From a virus: a DNA stretch of 62,876 bases. The stretch spans positions 1 through 62,876 of the IMG/VR virus record IMGVR_UViG_3300037558_002528; one strand, 5' to 3'. Positions 41,851 to 50,891 of the stretch are shown piece by piece. The notes beneath the pieces are model-generated. The model ran no database searches and was not told the DNA's origin. It saw nothing but the letters and a program-made list of their open reading frames with translations. The first letter of the stretch is position 1, and every line of letters begins with the position of its first letter. The position numbers and the translations under genes were made by a program.

Positions 41851-42918
41851 ATGGATATGTCCGTACAGAAGCACCTCAAGGCCCGGGAGATCGCCATCGC
41901 GTCGAGCCGTGTCGCCCGCGCCTACACCCGTGACCAGCAGTACACCTACGACCAGGCCACCGTCGACTCGACCGGCGCCTTCCTGGTGGGCCAGCTGGAA
42001 CGCCTGGACCAGACCCTGAACGAACCGCTGGTCGAATACACCTGGTCGCGCGACATCGAGATCCGCACCGACGTCTCGGCGGCCGATGAAGTCGCCTCGT
42101 TCACCAACTCGGCGTTCGCCATGTCCGGCGGCATCAACCCGGGTGGCCTGAACTGGATCTCCAACGAGGGCAATGCCCTGGCCGGTCCCTCGCTGGACAT
42201 CGGCAAGACCCCGCAGCCCATGCGCCTGTGGGGCGCGGAAGTCCGCTACACCGTGCCTGAGCTGGTGAAGGCCCAGAAGCTGGGCATGCCCATCGATGCG
42301 CAGAAGGTCGAGGCCATGAACCTCAAGCGCAACATGGACCTGGACAACATCGTCTACATCGGCGATGCGAATCAGGGCTTCACCGGCCTGGTCAACTCCA
42401 CCAGCTTGGTGGGCAGCGTCTCGAACGTGGCCAATGGCGCCGCTGGCACCCCGCAGTGGACCACCAAGACCCCCAACGAGATCCTGAAGGATGTCAACGA
42501 GCTGCTGACCACCGCCTGGCAGAACGCCGGCTGGAAGGTGATGCCCAATCGCCTGCTGCTGCCCCCGGCTCAGTACGGATATCTGGCCTCGACCCTGGTG
42601 AGCCTCTCCGGCAATCAGTCGATCCTGACCTACGTGCTGGAGAACAACATCTGCACCAAGTCCGGCACCCCGCTCGAGATCCTGCCGCTGAAGTGGCTGA
42701 TCGGCGGCGGTACGGGCGGTACCCTGGGCCAACTCGGCACCGTTGACCGCATGGTCGCGTACAACAAGGACAAGAAGTATGTCCAGTTCCCCATGACCGA
42801 GCTGCAGCGCACCCCGCTGGAATATCGTTCGCTGTTCCAGATCACCACCTACTGGGCGCGCTTCGGTCAGGTCGAGTTCCGTTACGGCACGACCCTGGCC
42901 TACCGCGACGGTATCTAA
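41851..42918 (+). CDS. Major capsid protein (DUF2184)
   Basis: 355 residues. Landmarks of the DUF2184 HK97-fold family: REIAIASSRVARAYTRDQQY, ELVKAQKLGMPIDAQKVEAM, NLKRNMDLDNIVYIGDANQ and YTYWARFGQVEFRYGTTL-like end. The likely start at 41851 has GGAG nine bases upstream. It follows the cement gene and precedes the connector genes, as in other myophages of this type. Confidence 0.93.
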   Translation: MDMSVQKHLKAREIAIASSRVARAYTRDQQYTYDQATVDSTGAFLVGQLERLDQTLNEPLVEYTWSRDIEIRTDVSAADEVASFTNSAFAMSGGINPGGLNWISNEGNALAGPSLDIGKTPQPMRLWGAEVRYTVPELVKAQKLGMPIDAQKVEAMNLKRNMDLDNIVYIGDANQGFTGLVNSTSLVGSVSNVANGAAGTPQWTTKTPNEILKDVNELLTTAWQNAGWKVMPNRLLLPPAQYGYLASTLVSLSGNQSILTYVLENNICTKSGTPLEILPLKWLIGGGTGGTLGQLGTVDRMVAYNKDKKYVQFPMTELQRTPLEYRSLFQITTYWARFGQVEFRYGTTLAYRDGI

Positions 42919-42929
42919 GGAGAGGGCGA

Positions 42930-43391
42930 ATGGCTAAAATCTATGTCCATACGCCCTTCGAACTCCAGCATGGGCCGGAAAAGCTGGAGTTCGGGGTAGG
43001 CGTGCACGAGGTCGCCCGCGACGTCGCTGACCACTGGTACGTGCAGCACTTCATCGGCGAGGATCCTGGCGCTGGCAAGTCCGAGGACAGCCAGGCCGCC
43101 GACGCCCTGCTGGTCGAGCTGGACGGCCGCGAGCAGGAACTGCGCAAGCAGCTCGGCCTGCTGGAAGCCGAGAAGGCCGACCTGATCGAGCGCGAGAAGA
43201 AGCTTGCCGAGGCCGAAGAAGCCGCCAAGGCCAGGGCAGCGGAGCTGGAGAAGCGTGACCTGGCCCTGGCAGATGCCGAGGCCGATGTCCGGGCCAAAGC
43301 GGCGGCAGTCGATCTGCGCGAGGCCGCGGTGGCCGAGCGCGAGAAGGGTGCGGACGCCAAGACCGAAGGCAGCACCAAAAACAAGAAGTGA
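42930..43391 (+). CDS. Coiled-coil structural accessory protein
   Basis: 153 residues. The N-terminal 45 residues (KIYVHTPFELQHGPEKLEFG) form a small conserved domain; the rest is a long Glu/Ala/Lys coiled coil ending in a basic tail. Found in head-to-tail regions of similar phages; role unknown. Confidence 0.72.
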   Translation: MAKIYVHTPFELQHGPEKLEFGVGVHEVARDVADHWYVQHFIGEDPGAGKSEDSQAADALLVELDGREQELRKQLGLLEAEKADLIEREKKLAEAEEAAKARAAELEKRDLALADAEADVRAKAAAVDLREAAVAEREKGADAKTEGSTKNKK

Positions 43392-43400
43392 CGGGAAACC

Positions 43401-43784
43401 ATGGACTCAGCGACTTTCAGGCAGGACTTTCCAGAGTTTGGCGACACAGGTGTCTATACCGATGCCCAGGTCACGTTCTGGCTGACGGTCGCTGAGAACC
43501 TGGTGAACCGTGAGCGCTGGGGTGGTCTGGCTGACCAGGGTGTGGAACTGGTTACCTCTCACCACTTGGTGCTGGCGCGGCGCGATGAGCTGGCCTCCTC
43601 GGTCGGCGGCGTACCCGGCCTGATGACGGGGCCGCAGTCGAGCAAATCTGTCGACAAGGTAAGTGCCAGCTTCGACACCGGCAGCGCCACAGTGGACGGC
43701 GCCGGCTTCTGGAACCTCACCACCTACGGCGTGCGATACGCCTCTCTCGCAAAACTCTTCGGCGCCGGCGGCTTGCAGGTATAA
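43401..43784 (+). CDS. Head-tail connector protein (DUF4054)
   Basis: 127 residues: FRQDFPEFGDTGVYTDAQVT, LTSHHL-type core VELVTSHHLVLARRDELASS and VGGVPGLMTGPQSSKSVDKV with YGVRYASLAKLFGAGG. A neck adaptor in this myophage type. Confidence 0.88.
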   Translation: MDSATFRQDFPEFGDTGVYTDAQVTFWLTVAENLVNRERWGGLADQGVELVTSHHLVLARRDELASSVGGVPGLMTGPQSSKSVDKVSASFDTGSATVDGAGFWNLTTYGVRYASLAKLFGAGGLQV

Positions 43785-43808
43785 CGCCCGGCCGCCAGCA
43801 AGGCGGCC

Positions 43809-44360
43809 ATGCCCGATTTCATCAAGATAGACAACCTCGCAAAGGTCCTCCAGGCGATCAACGATCTGGCGGGCAAGGACGTGCTCGTCGGTATCCCTGA
43901 CAGTGCGCCGGAGCGGGAGCCGGACGATGACGGCGGCATGCCGCCACCCAGCAACGCCGTCATCGGCTACCTGCAGGAAACGGGCATGCCCGAGCACAAC
44001 GTGCCGGCGCGGCCGTTCCTGGTCCCTGGCGTGGCCAGCGTGCAGGACAAGGTGGCCAGCCGCTTGGGTAAGGCGGCCGAGGCGGTGCTGAGCGGCGACA
44101 AGAGCGGTGCAGAGTCCCAGATGGGACGTGCGGGCCTGGAAGCCCAGAACGCCGTGCGTGCGCGCATCAACAGCGGCATCGGCCCGGCGCTTTCCGAAGC
44201 AACCCTGCGCCAGCGCGCGCGGCGCGGCCGGAAGGGCGCCATGCTGGAGCTGGAGCGGCGCGCCGGGGGCATGGAGCCCAGCACCGAATACGCCAAGCCG
44301 CTGGTCGACACCGGCCAGTTGCGCAATTCAATCACCTATGTCATTCGGAAGAAAAGCTGA
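43809..44360 (+). CDS. Tail/virion-morphogenesis protein
   Basis: 183 residues. DVLVGIPDSAPEREPDDDGG then PARPFLVPGVASVQDKVASR and PLVDTGQLRNSITYVI are the marks of the Mu G/HK97 gp10-like tail-completion family. Acts at the head-tail junction. Confidence 0.82.
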   Translation: MPDFIKIDNLAKVLQAINDLAGKDVLVGIPDSAPEREPDDDGGMPPPSNAVIGYLQETGMPEHNVPARPFLVPGVASVQDKVASRLGKAAEAVLSGDKSGAESQMGRAGLEAQNAVRARINSGIGPALSEATLRQRARRGRKGAMLELERRAGGMEPSTEYAKPLVDTGQLRNSITYVIRKKS

Positions 44361-44362
44361 CC

Positions 44363-44734
44363 ATGGCGTTGCTTGATGTCACCGACGTGCTGCTGGACCC
44401 CGATTTCATGGATCTCGGGATCATCTGCTGCCGGCAGGACCAGGTCGTCGGAGACGACGGCCGGGCCGCCAACACCGAAACGCAGACACCATTTGCGGGT
44501 GTGGTGACCAGCGACAGCGGCGATGTGCTGCAGCGGATCGCCGAGGGCAGCAGGATCGTCGGATCCATCACGATCCACACGATCTTCCGCCTGCAGGATG
44601 GCGGTGCCGGCCGTGATGCCGATGAGGTGATCTGGAGCGGTACCCGCTACACGGTCTCGAACGTCAACAACTACTCCCACTTCGGCCGCGGCTTCGTCGC
44701 TGCGACCTGTGACCTGAAACCACTCTCCGGATAG
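44363..44734 (+). CDS. Head-tail joining protein, family not identified
   Basis: 123 residues, beta-rich (FAGVVTSDSGDVLQRIAEGS, IWSGTRYTVSNVNNYSHFGR). It lies in the neck module, 2 bp after the previous stop and 3 bp before the terminator protein, so a neck or tail-terminator role is probable. Confidence 0.65.
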   Translation: MALLDVTDVLLDPDFMDLGIICCRQDQVVGDDGRAANTETQTPFAGVVTSDSGDVLQRIAEGSRIVGSITIHTIFRLQDGGAGRDADEVIWSGTRYTVSNVNNYSHFGRGFVAATCDLKPLSG

Positions 44735-44737
44735 ACC

Positions 44738-45328
44738 ATGAATACGAGCGCAACAGGCGGCTACCTGGTGCCGGCTGTTGCCTCGCCGCCGCTGGAAGAC
44801 GACGCCCTCGATACCCTGCTGCAAAACATGATCGCGGGCATCTCTGGTCTCCAGGGCGCCATGGTGCGCCCGCGGTGGCAGCCCACGGTACCGAAACAGC
44901 CGGAGCCGGGCGTGAACTGGTGCGCCTTCGGCGTGATGAGCCAGCAGAACGATGCCGGCCCGGCCCTCCAGCATGACCCTGCTGGCCAGGGCAACGACGT
45001 CTATATCCGCCACCAGGATCTGACCGTGCTGTGCAGCTTCTACGGTCCTGGCGCCAAGGGCCTCGCCCAGGCGCTGGCCGATGGCCTGACGATCCCGCAG
45101 AACAACGAGGCTATCGGCGCCCAGGGCATGCGCTTCGTCGATGCAGAAGTCATCCGCGCAGTGCCCGACCTAGTGAACCAGCAGTGGATTCGTCGGTACG
45201 ACTTGAACATCAGGATGCGCCGCAAGATCCAGCGCACCTACCCAGTTTTGAATCTCCTGTCGGCCACAGTGCAGACGCAAACCGACGGCAGCCTGCCGAT
45301 CACCCCGAACCAAACCATCACCGAATAA
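44738..45328 (+). CDS. Neck terminator protein (gp12-like)
   Basis: 196 residues. NWCAFGVMSQQNDAGPALQH, YGPGAKGLAQALADGLTIPQ, VNQQWIRRYDLNIRMRRKIQ are typical of the phage neck/tail-terminator family in DUF3383-type myophages. It sets the upper end of the tail. Confidence 0.82.
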   Translation: MNTSATGGYLVPAVASPPLEDDALDTLLQNMIAGISGLQGAMVRPRWQPTVPKQPEPGVNWCAFGVMSQQNDAGPALQHDPAGQGNDVYIRHQDLTVLCSFYGPGAKGLAQALADGLTIPQNNEAIGAQGMRFVDAEVIRAVPDLVNQQWIRRYDLNIRMRRKIQRTYPVLNLLSATVQTQTDGSLPITPNQTITE

Positions 45329-45340
45329 AGGAAGGCCACC

Positions 45341-46816
45341 ATGAACAATGGATTGCCCGTGTCGCGCCTGATCGACGTCACCATCAACATGTCGCCGGCG
45401 GCCGCCCAAGGCGCGAACCTGAACACGGCGCTGTATCTTGGGGCCACCCCCGTGATCGACACCGCAGAGCGCATGCGCGCTTATGGCTCGATTGGCGAGG
45501 TCGGCAACGACTACAGCACTACCGATCCGGAATATCTGGCCGCGAAATTCCACTTCCAGCAGACTCCGCAGCCGTCCGAGGTGCTCATTGGCCGCTGGGC
45601 CAAGACGGCGACGTCTGGCCTGCTGCGTGGTGCTGCGCTGTCGACCGCCCAGCAGGCGCTGGCGACCTGGAAGGCTGTGACTGCCGGATCGTTCCGGGTC
45701 ACCATCGACGCCACTGTCAAGACGCTCTCCGCCCTAGACTTCTCGGGCGTGAGCAACTTGAACGGCGTGGCCACCATCATCACCACGGCCCTGGCCGGCG
45801 CGATCTGCGTATGGAATGGCACCCAGTTCGTGATCACGTCGCCCACCACCGGAGCGAACTCCAAGGTCAGTTACGCCAGTGCCACCGGATCCGGCACCGA
45901 CATCTCGGCCATGCTCGGCATGACCAGCAGCGTGGCGCCGGCACCGGTCGACGGTATCGTGGCCGAGGCCCCGGACGCCTGCGTTTCGCTGTTCCTGAAT
46001 CGCTTTGCGAACAAGTTCCTCGGCCTGGCGTTTGCAGATACCTCGCTGACCAATGACCAGCATGTGGCGGTCGCGGACCTGATTGAGGCAGATCAGGCAC
46101 ATATTTACGGAGCTACCACTCAAGAGCCGGGCACCCTGGACAGCACCGTCACGACCGACCTGCTGTCTCGGTTCAAGGCCAAGGGCTACAAATATTCGTT
46201 CGCTCAGTACTCCAGCACCAGCCCATACGCTGCGGCATCGATGTTCGGTCGCCTGCTGACGACGGATTTCGATGCGAACAACACCACGATCACCCTGATG
46301 TTCAAGCAGGAGCCGGGCATCGTGGCCGAGACACTGACCACGTCCCAGGCCAATACGCTGCAGGACAAGCGCGGCAACGTGTTCGTGGCCTACAGCAACG
46401 ACACCGCGATCATCCAATACGGCATCACCCCCAGCGGCATCTACATCGACTCGGTCTACAACTCGATCTGGTTCCAGAACCGTGTGCAGACTGACGTCTA
46501 CAACCTCCTGTACCAGAGCACGACCAAGATCCCGCAGACCGATGCGGGCAATGCGCTGATTGCTTCGGTGATCGAGGGTGCGTGCGAGGCAGCGGTGAAC
46601 AACGGTTACCTGGCACCGGGCGTGTGGAACGCCGGCGGCTTCGGTGTGCTGAAGCAGGGCGATACCCTGAGCAAGGGCTACTACGTCTACGCACCACCGA
46701 TTGCCTCGCAATCGCAGTCGGACCGCGAGGCACGCAAGTCGGTGCCGTTCCAGATCGCGGCCAAGGAAGCCGGCGCCATCCACACCGCTGACATCCTGAT
46801 CAACGTCAACCGCTAA
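45341..46816 (+). CDS. Contractile tail sheath protein (DUF3383)
   Basis: 491 residues with AAAGGAAG upstream. [60 protein letters not shown] and [20 protein letters not shown] identify DUF3383. The outer contractile tube that drives the spike; it defines the phage as myovirus-type. Confidence 0.94.
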   Translation: MNNGLPVSRLIDVTINMSPAAAQGANLNTALYLGATPVIDTAERMRAYGSIGEVGNDYSTTDPEYLAAKFHFQQTPQPSEVLIGRWAKTATSGLLRGAALSTAQQALATWKAVTAGSFRVTIDATVKTLSALDFSGVSNLNGVATIITTALAGAICVWNGTQFVITSPTTGANSKVSYASATGSGTDISAMLGMTSSVAPAPVDGIVAEAPDACVSLFLNRFANKFLGLAFADTSLTNDQHVAVADLIEADQAHIYGATTQEPGTLDSTVTTDLLSRFKAKGYKYSFAQYSSTSPYAAASMFGRLLTTDFDANNTTITLMFKQEPGIVAETLTTSQANTLQDKRGNVFVAYSNDTAIIQYGITPSGIYIDSVYNSIWFQNRVQTDVYNLLYQSTTKIPQTDAGNALIASVIEGACEAAVNNGYLAPGVWNAGGFGVLKQGDTLSKGYYVYAPPIASQSQSDREARKSVPFQIAAKEAGAIHTADILINVNR

Positions 46817-46830
46817 GAAAAGGCTGAAAA

Positions 46831-47271
46831 ATGGCAACTTATTCCTTGATGGATGTGCAGGCGTCGTTCGCCGGCCCCTCGGGTGCATTCGAGCTGGGCT
46901 ATGGAGAAGCGGTAGCCGAAGAGGGTATCGACATCGTCCGCAACGGCGACAAGAACACCATGACCATGGGCGGCGATGGTGAGGGCATGCACAGCCTGCA
47001 TGCTGACAAGTCCGGCCAGATCACTCTGCGCTACCTGAAGACTGCACCGATCAATGCCAAGCTGATGGCCGCCTACAACGCCCAGACCATGGACAGCCGC
47101 TTGCACGGTAAGAACATCATCACGGTGACGAACTCCGCCAGCGGCGATGTGCATGCCGGGCGCCAGTGCGCCTTCAAGAAGGTCCCCGACATGAAATACG
47201 CCAAGGATGGCGATATCGTGGCCTGGGTCTTCGACGTGATCAAGCTCGACTCGATGCTGGGTACCTACTGA
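46831..47271 (+). CDS. Tail tube protein (DUF3277)
   Basis: 146 residues: YSLMDVQASFAGPSGAFELG, EEGIDIVRNGDKNTMTMGGD, LRYLKTAPINAKLMAAYNAQ and DIVAWVFDVIKLDSMLGTY. The inner tube inside the sheath, always encoded right after DUF3383. Confidence 0.92.
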   Translation: MATYSLMDVQASFAGPSGAFELGYGEAVAEEGIDIVRNGDKNTMTMGGDGEGMHSLHADKSGQITLRYLKTAPINAKLMAAYNAQTMDSRLHGKNIITVTNSASGDVHAGRQCAFKKVPDMKYAKDGDIVAWVFDVIKLDSMLGTY

Positions 47272-47273
47272 TC

Positions 47274-47720
47274 ATGGGCATCGAACTCGAAGTGGCCGGG
47301 AAGGCCTATTCCATCGGCAAGATGTCCGCGATGAAACAGTTTCACGTCTCGCGCCGCATCGCGCCGCTCATCCCCAAGCTGATTCCCCTGTTCACCCGCG
47401 TGAAATCGTCCGGGGGCGCCATTTCTGCCGACCTGGACGGCATGGCCGAAGTGCTGCAGCCGTTTGCTGATGCCTTGGCCGAGATGAATGACGCCGATGC
47501 GGAATACGTGATGGGCGCCTGCATGGCCGCAGTTCAGCGGAAGAATGAGTATGGTTGGACAGCGGCCTGGAACGAGCAGGCAAAGGGCCCGATGTTCGAT
47601 GACATCGACCTGGGTGTCATGCTCCCGCTCACCGTGCGCTGCATCGTGGCGAACCTTGGCCCTTTTATTCAAGGGCTGCTTACAAGCCCAGGGGGCAGCC
47701 CGGAGACTCCAGCTGGCTGA
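47274..47720 (+). CDS. Tail assembly chaperone
   Basis: 148 residues after the tube, before the tape measure. GIELEVAGKAYSIGKMSAMK, FHVSRRIAPLIPKLIPLFTR and VRCIVANLGPFIQGLLTSPG are its landmarks. In the -1 frame beyond GGGGGC (47691-47696) a further conserved domain is open, so part of the product is probably made longer by frameshift, as with lambda G/GT. Confidence 0.85.
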   Translation: MGIELEVAGKAYSIGKMSAMKQFHVSRRIAPLIPKLIPLFTRVKSSGGAISADLDGMAEVLQPFADALAEMNDADAEYVMGACMAAVQRKNEYGWTAAWNEQAKGPMFDDIDLGVMLPLTVRCIVANLGPFIQGLLTSPGGSPETPAG

Positions 47721-47725
47721 AGTCC

Positions 47726-47905
47726 TTGCCGGATGGTGAGGACTGGCTGCTGGCCCCGGCGCTGGCCGGTGTCTGCCGGTATGAATCCATCATCGACGGC
47801 ACGCTCGGGCTGCACGACATCGCCCTGATGAATGATGCCATGGCGGTGAAGGCTGACAACGAAGCAGAGGCGCGCCGGCGGGCGCGGAACGAGGAAAATG
47901 GCTGA
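47726..47905 (+). CDS. Tail assembly chaperone extension (-1 frame)
   Basis: 59 residues if translation began at TTG 47726, but no convincing ribosome binding site is present. The frame is open from before 47690 and overlaps the chaperone. It contains DGEDWLLAPALAGVCRYESI and LGLHDIALMNDAMAV, a domain seen after tail chaperones. Ends 8 bp inside the tape-measure gene. Most likely expressed as a frameshift fusion. Confidence 0.7.
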   Translation: MPDGEDWLLAPALAGVCRYESIIDGTLGLHDIALMNDAMAVKADNEAEARRRARNEENG

Positions 47906-49592
47906 TACCGCGATCATCAAGGAGTTCCTGGTCGCCCTGGGTTTCAAGGTCGATGAAAAAGGCCTGAAGAACTTCAAGGAGGGCGTGGATGGTGCGACCA
48001 AGGGAGTGGTGCGCCTGGTTGGCACGATCCAGGGTGCTGCGCTCACCATCGGGGCGGGCGTCTCGGCCATGGCCTCCAAACTGGAGGGCCTGTATTTCGT
48101 CAGCCAGCGCACCGGTGCCGCGGCCACCAGCCTGAAGGCCTTTGAGTATGCAGCCAAGAACCTGGGCATCAGCAGTCAGGCCGCCTTCGGCACCGTCGAG
48201 AACCTGGCCAAGTTCCTGCGCGAGAACCCGGCCGGCGAGGGTTATCTCCAGGCCATCGGTGTGCAGACGCGAGACGCCAATGGCCAGCTGCGCGACACGG
48301 TGGACATCCTGTCGGACCTTGGCCAGGAGCTGGGCAAGCGGCCGACCTGGCTCGCGTCCCAATACGGCAATGTGCTGGGTATCGACCAGAACCTGCTGCT
48401 GGCCATGCGCAATGGCGATTTCGCCAGCTTCATGCAGCAGTACCGCGAGATGTCCAAGAACAACGGCCTCGACAAGGCCGCCGAGGATGCTCATAAGTTC
48501 ATGATCCAGCTGCGGGATCTGAGCACGACCTTCGAGAACTTTGCCATCCGGCTGGAAGGGGCGCTCGTCCAGAAGATCGGCCCGAAGCTGCAGGCCTTCC
48601 GCGAGTGGTTCGAGAAGAATTCACCGCTGATCGCTGATCGCATCGCCTCGATCGCCTCCGCCATCATCGATGCGGCTGCCGCCATGGGGCCGCCACTGGC
48701 CGCCCTGGCCGACATCTTCATCAGCCTGGACAAGGCTACCGACGGTTGGAGCTCGAAGATCCTGGTGGCCATTGCCGCTTTCAAGATTCTCGGCGGCTTC
48801 CAACTGGTGGCCGGCATCTGGAAGATGGTGACCGCTCTGCGCGCCATGGGCGCGGCCTCGGCCGCTGCCGGTGCGGCTGCCGGAGGCGGGGGCGCAGCTG
48901 CAGGTGCCGCGGCGGGCGGTGGGCTGCTGGCCAGGATGTTTCCGTGGCTGGCCAGGGCAGGAGTCGGTCTGGGCCTGTTGCTGCACAGCGGTGACCTGAA
49001 CTCAGGTGAAAAAGAGGAACTGCAGAAGCGTTGGAAAGCCGCTGGCATCAATCTGGACAAAGAACCCGGCCGATCAGCCGCCGACCTCGTGGGATTCTTC
49101 AAGAATCTTGGCTGGTCGCATGACCAAGCAGCCGGGATAGTTGCGAATTTGAAAGCGGAGAACTCCTCATTCGACCCGCGTCAATCCGGAGATGGTGGGC
49201 GCGCCTATGGAATTGGTCAATGGCACCCGGATCGCCAAGCCAACTTCCGGGCCTGGTCTGGCAAGGACATCCGTGAATCCAGCCTGATGGAGCAGCTCCA
49301 GTTCGTGAACTACGAGCTCACACGTGGTGCTGAGCAGCGCGCCGGCCAGCTCCTGCGGGCAGCGCAGAACGCTCAACAGGCCGGCGACATTGTTTCCCGG
49401 TATTACGAGCGGCCGCGTGACACCGAGGGCGAGGCTGCCCGTCGAGGCGCATCGGCAGTCGAACTGGCCCAGCAGACCAACATCAACATCTATGGCGTCA
49501 ACGATGCCAGCAGCGCAGCGCAGTCGGTTTCGGCTGCCCAGCGCGAGGTCAATGCTGACATCGTGAGAAACCTGCAAGGGGCAATTCAGTGA
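47898..49592 (+). CDS. Tape measure protein with tail lysozyme domain
   Basis: 564 residues, short for a tape measure. Residues 1-300 are helical (FLVALGFKVDEKGLKNFKEG, LEGLYFVSQRTGAAATSLKA). An Ala/Gly-rich hydrophobic stretch lies near 300-360. Residues about 395-480 form a phage-tail-lysozyme domain: FFKNLGWSHDQAAGIVANLK, SGDGGRAYGIGQWHPDR. It fixes tail length and locally cuts peptidoglycan during injection. Confidence 0.92.
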   Translation: MADTAIIKEFLVALGFKVDEKGLKNFKEGVDGATKGVVRLVGTIQGAALTIGAGVSAMASKLEGLYFVSQRTGAAATSLKAFEYAAKNLGISSQAAFGTVENLAKFLRENPAGEGYLQAIGVQTRDANGQLRDTVDILSDLGQELGKRPTWLASQYGNVLGIDQNLLLAMRNGDFASFMQQYREMSKNNGLDKAAEDAHKFMIQLRDLSTTFENFAIRLEGALVQKIGPKLQAFREWFEKNSPLIADRIASIASAIIDAAAAMGPPLAALADIFISLDKATDGWSSKILVAIAAFKILGGFQLVAGIWKMVTALRAMGAASAAAGAAAGGGGAAAGAAAGGGLLARMFPWLARAGVGLGLLLHSGDLNSGEKEELQKRWKAAGINLDKEPGRSAADLVGFFKNLGWSHDQAAGIVANLKAENSSFDPRQSGDGGRAYGIGQWHPDRQANFRAWSGKDIRESSLMEQLQFVNYELTRGAEQRAGQLLRAAQNAQQAGDIVSRYYERPRDTEGEAARRGASAVELAQQTNINIYGVNDASSAAQSVSAAQREVNADIVRNLQGAIQ

Positions 49593-50164
49593 TCTTGGAC
49601 AACGTGCTCATCACCCCAAAGAAGATCGGGGCGATCTCCATTCAAGTCGCCATCGAGGAGACTTGGGAGGATGAGATGCAGATCACCGAGCACCCTGTGG
49701 AGAGGGGGGCGGAGATCTCGGATCACGCCTTCAAGCGCAATCCGATGGTGACAATGCAGTGCGGCTGGAGCAACTCGGACTATGCGGCGATCCTGGGCAC
49801 CGCTGAGGGCGTCTTCTTCGGCGGCTCACTACCTTCGTCCGAGTACATCCAGCTGGTGTATTCGCAGCTGCTGGAACTGCAGGAGTCGGCGCAGCCATTC
49901 AGCGTGATGACCAGCATGCGGATCTACGACAGCATGCTTTTCAAATCGCTGGTGGTGAAACGGGATCCGCGCACGGGTAACGCCCTGATGGCGCAGGCCA
50001 CGCTGAAGGCTGTCCGGATCGTGGATACGCGGGCGACGTCGTTGCCGGCCCGCACCGACCAGGCGCAGCCGGCGAAGACCGCTGAAACCCAGAACACTGG
50101 GGTGAAGGCTGCGCTGCCCGCAACGCCCGCGCCCGGCGGCACGGTTTCGCCGGAGAACATGTGA
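49589..50164 (+). CDS. Dit-like baseplate protein
   Basis: 191 residues, GTG start overlapping the tape-measure stop by 4 bp. MQITEHPVERGAEISDHAFK is the hallmark of the family; FSVMTSMRIYDSMLFKSLVV and a disordered Pro/Ala tail follow. Connects the tail tip with the hub. Confidence 0.82.
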   Translation: MILDNVLITPKKIGAISIQVAIEETWEDEMQITEHPVERGAEISDHAFKRNPMVTMQCGWSNSDYAAILGTAEGVFFGGSLPSSEYIQLVYSQLLELQESAQPFSVMTSMRIYDSMLFKSLVVKRDPRTGNALMAQATLKAVRIVDTRATSLPARTDQAQPAKTAETQNTGVKAALPATPAPGGTVSPENM

Positions 50165-50484
50165 TGCCGAACTTCTTTGAAATCCCGCTGGATCCGACGC
50201 CCCAGAAGTTCTCGGTCACGTTGGGCAACGTCACCTACCAGATGACCGTGCAGTACCGTGCAGCGGGCGGCGCAGGCTGGGTGCTGGACATTGCCGACGT
50301 GAATGGGAATTCACTGGTCAACGGCCTCCCGCTGGTGACCGGGTGCAATCTGCTGGAGCAATACGACTATCTCGGCTTCGCCGGCCGCCTTTGGGTTCAG
50401 GGTGTGGGCGATCCCGACAACACGCCCACCTATGAGGATCTGGGTGTCGGATCGCATGTGTTCTGGGTGACTGATAGCACCTGA
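50164..50484 (+). CDS. Baseplate plug protein
   Basis: 106 residues. FEIPLDPTPQKFSVTLGNVT, YQMTVQYRAAGGAGWVLDIA and GCNLLEQYDYLGFAGRLWVQ match the baseplate-plug family. The ATG shares one base with the previous stop; a GTG at 50161 is also possible. Confidence 0.8.
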   Translation: MPNFFEIPLDPTPQKFSVTLGNVTYQMTVQYRAAGGAGWVLDIADVNGNSLVNGLPLVTGCNLLEQYDYLGFAGRLWVQGVGDPDNTPTYEDLGVGSHVFWVTDST

Positions 50485-50630
50485 TCAATAAAGCAGCCTC
50501 ATTTTGAGGAAAAAAACAGGTAGTAAAGCAATAAAACCGAAAGAGGGTACCCACGGCGACACTTTTCGGGATCCGGAAAAAGAAATACTTCGGCCACGTT
50601 GATCTCGCGCGTGGCAAGCCGCAAAAGCAA

Positions 50631-50666
50631 AAGCCCGCTGATGTTGACGCATCAGCGGGCTTTCTA
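50631..50666 (+). terminator. Strong hairpin within the tail operon
   Basis: Perfect 13-bp stem (50631-50643 with 50650-50662), 6-nt loop, followed by TCTATTT. It lies in the 211-bp gap 50485-50695, which shows no other gene and appears AT-richer than the operon. It may lower expression of downstream baseplate genes or mark an insertion point. Confidence 0.75.
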
Positions 50667-50695
50667 TTTCCACCACCTATCGGAAACATAGGCAA

Positions 50696-50884
50696 ATGAA
50701 ACATGAGAAGAATTCTAGCACTCGACGGCCTGGAATCAAGCTGGCCATCGATTGGCTGAAAGGGGTCAAGATGGATATTCCATACAGTCGTTGGGTGATG
50801 TTCGCGATCGGCACCTATGTGCTGTGCGCAGCATTCGACAAGCTGGCAGCCGCGCTGTGCAGCCTTCTGCCGCTCTTGCATTGA
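50696..50884 (+). CDS. Small membrane protein in the baseplate operon
   Basis: 62 residues, or 37 from ATG 50771, which has the better AAAGGGG upstream. One membrane helix (RWVMFAIGTYVLCAAFDKLA) then a hydrophobic tail. Not a known baseplate component; perhaps a late-acquired cargo peptide. Confidence 0.5.
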   Translation: MKHEKNSSTRRPGIKLAIDWLKGVKMDIPYSRWVMFAIGTYVLCAAFDKLAAALCSLLPLLH

Positions 50885-50891
50885 GGTCACC

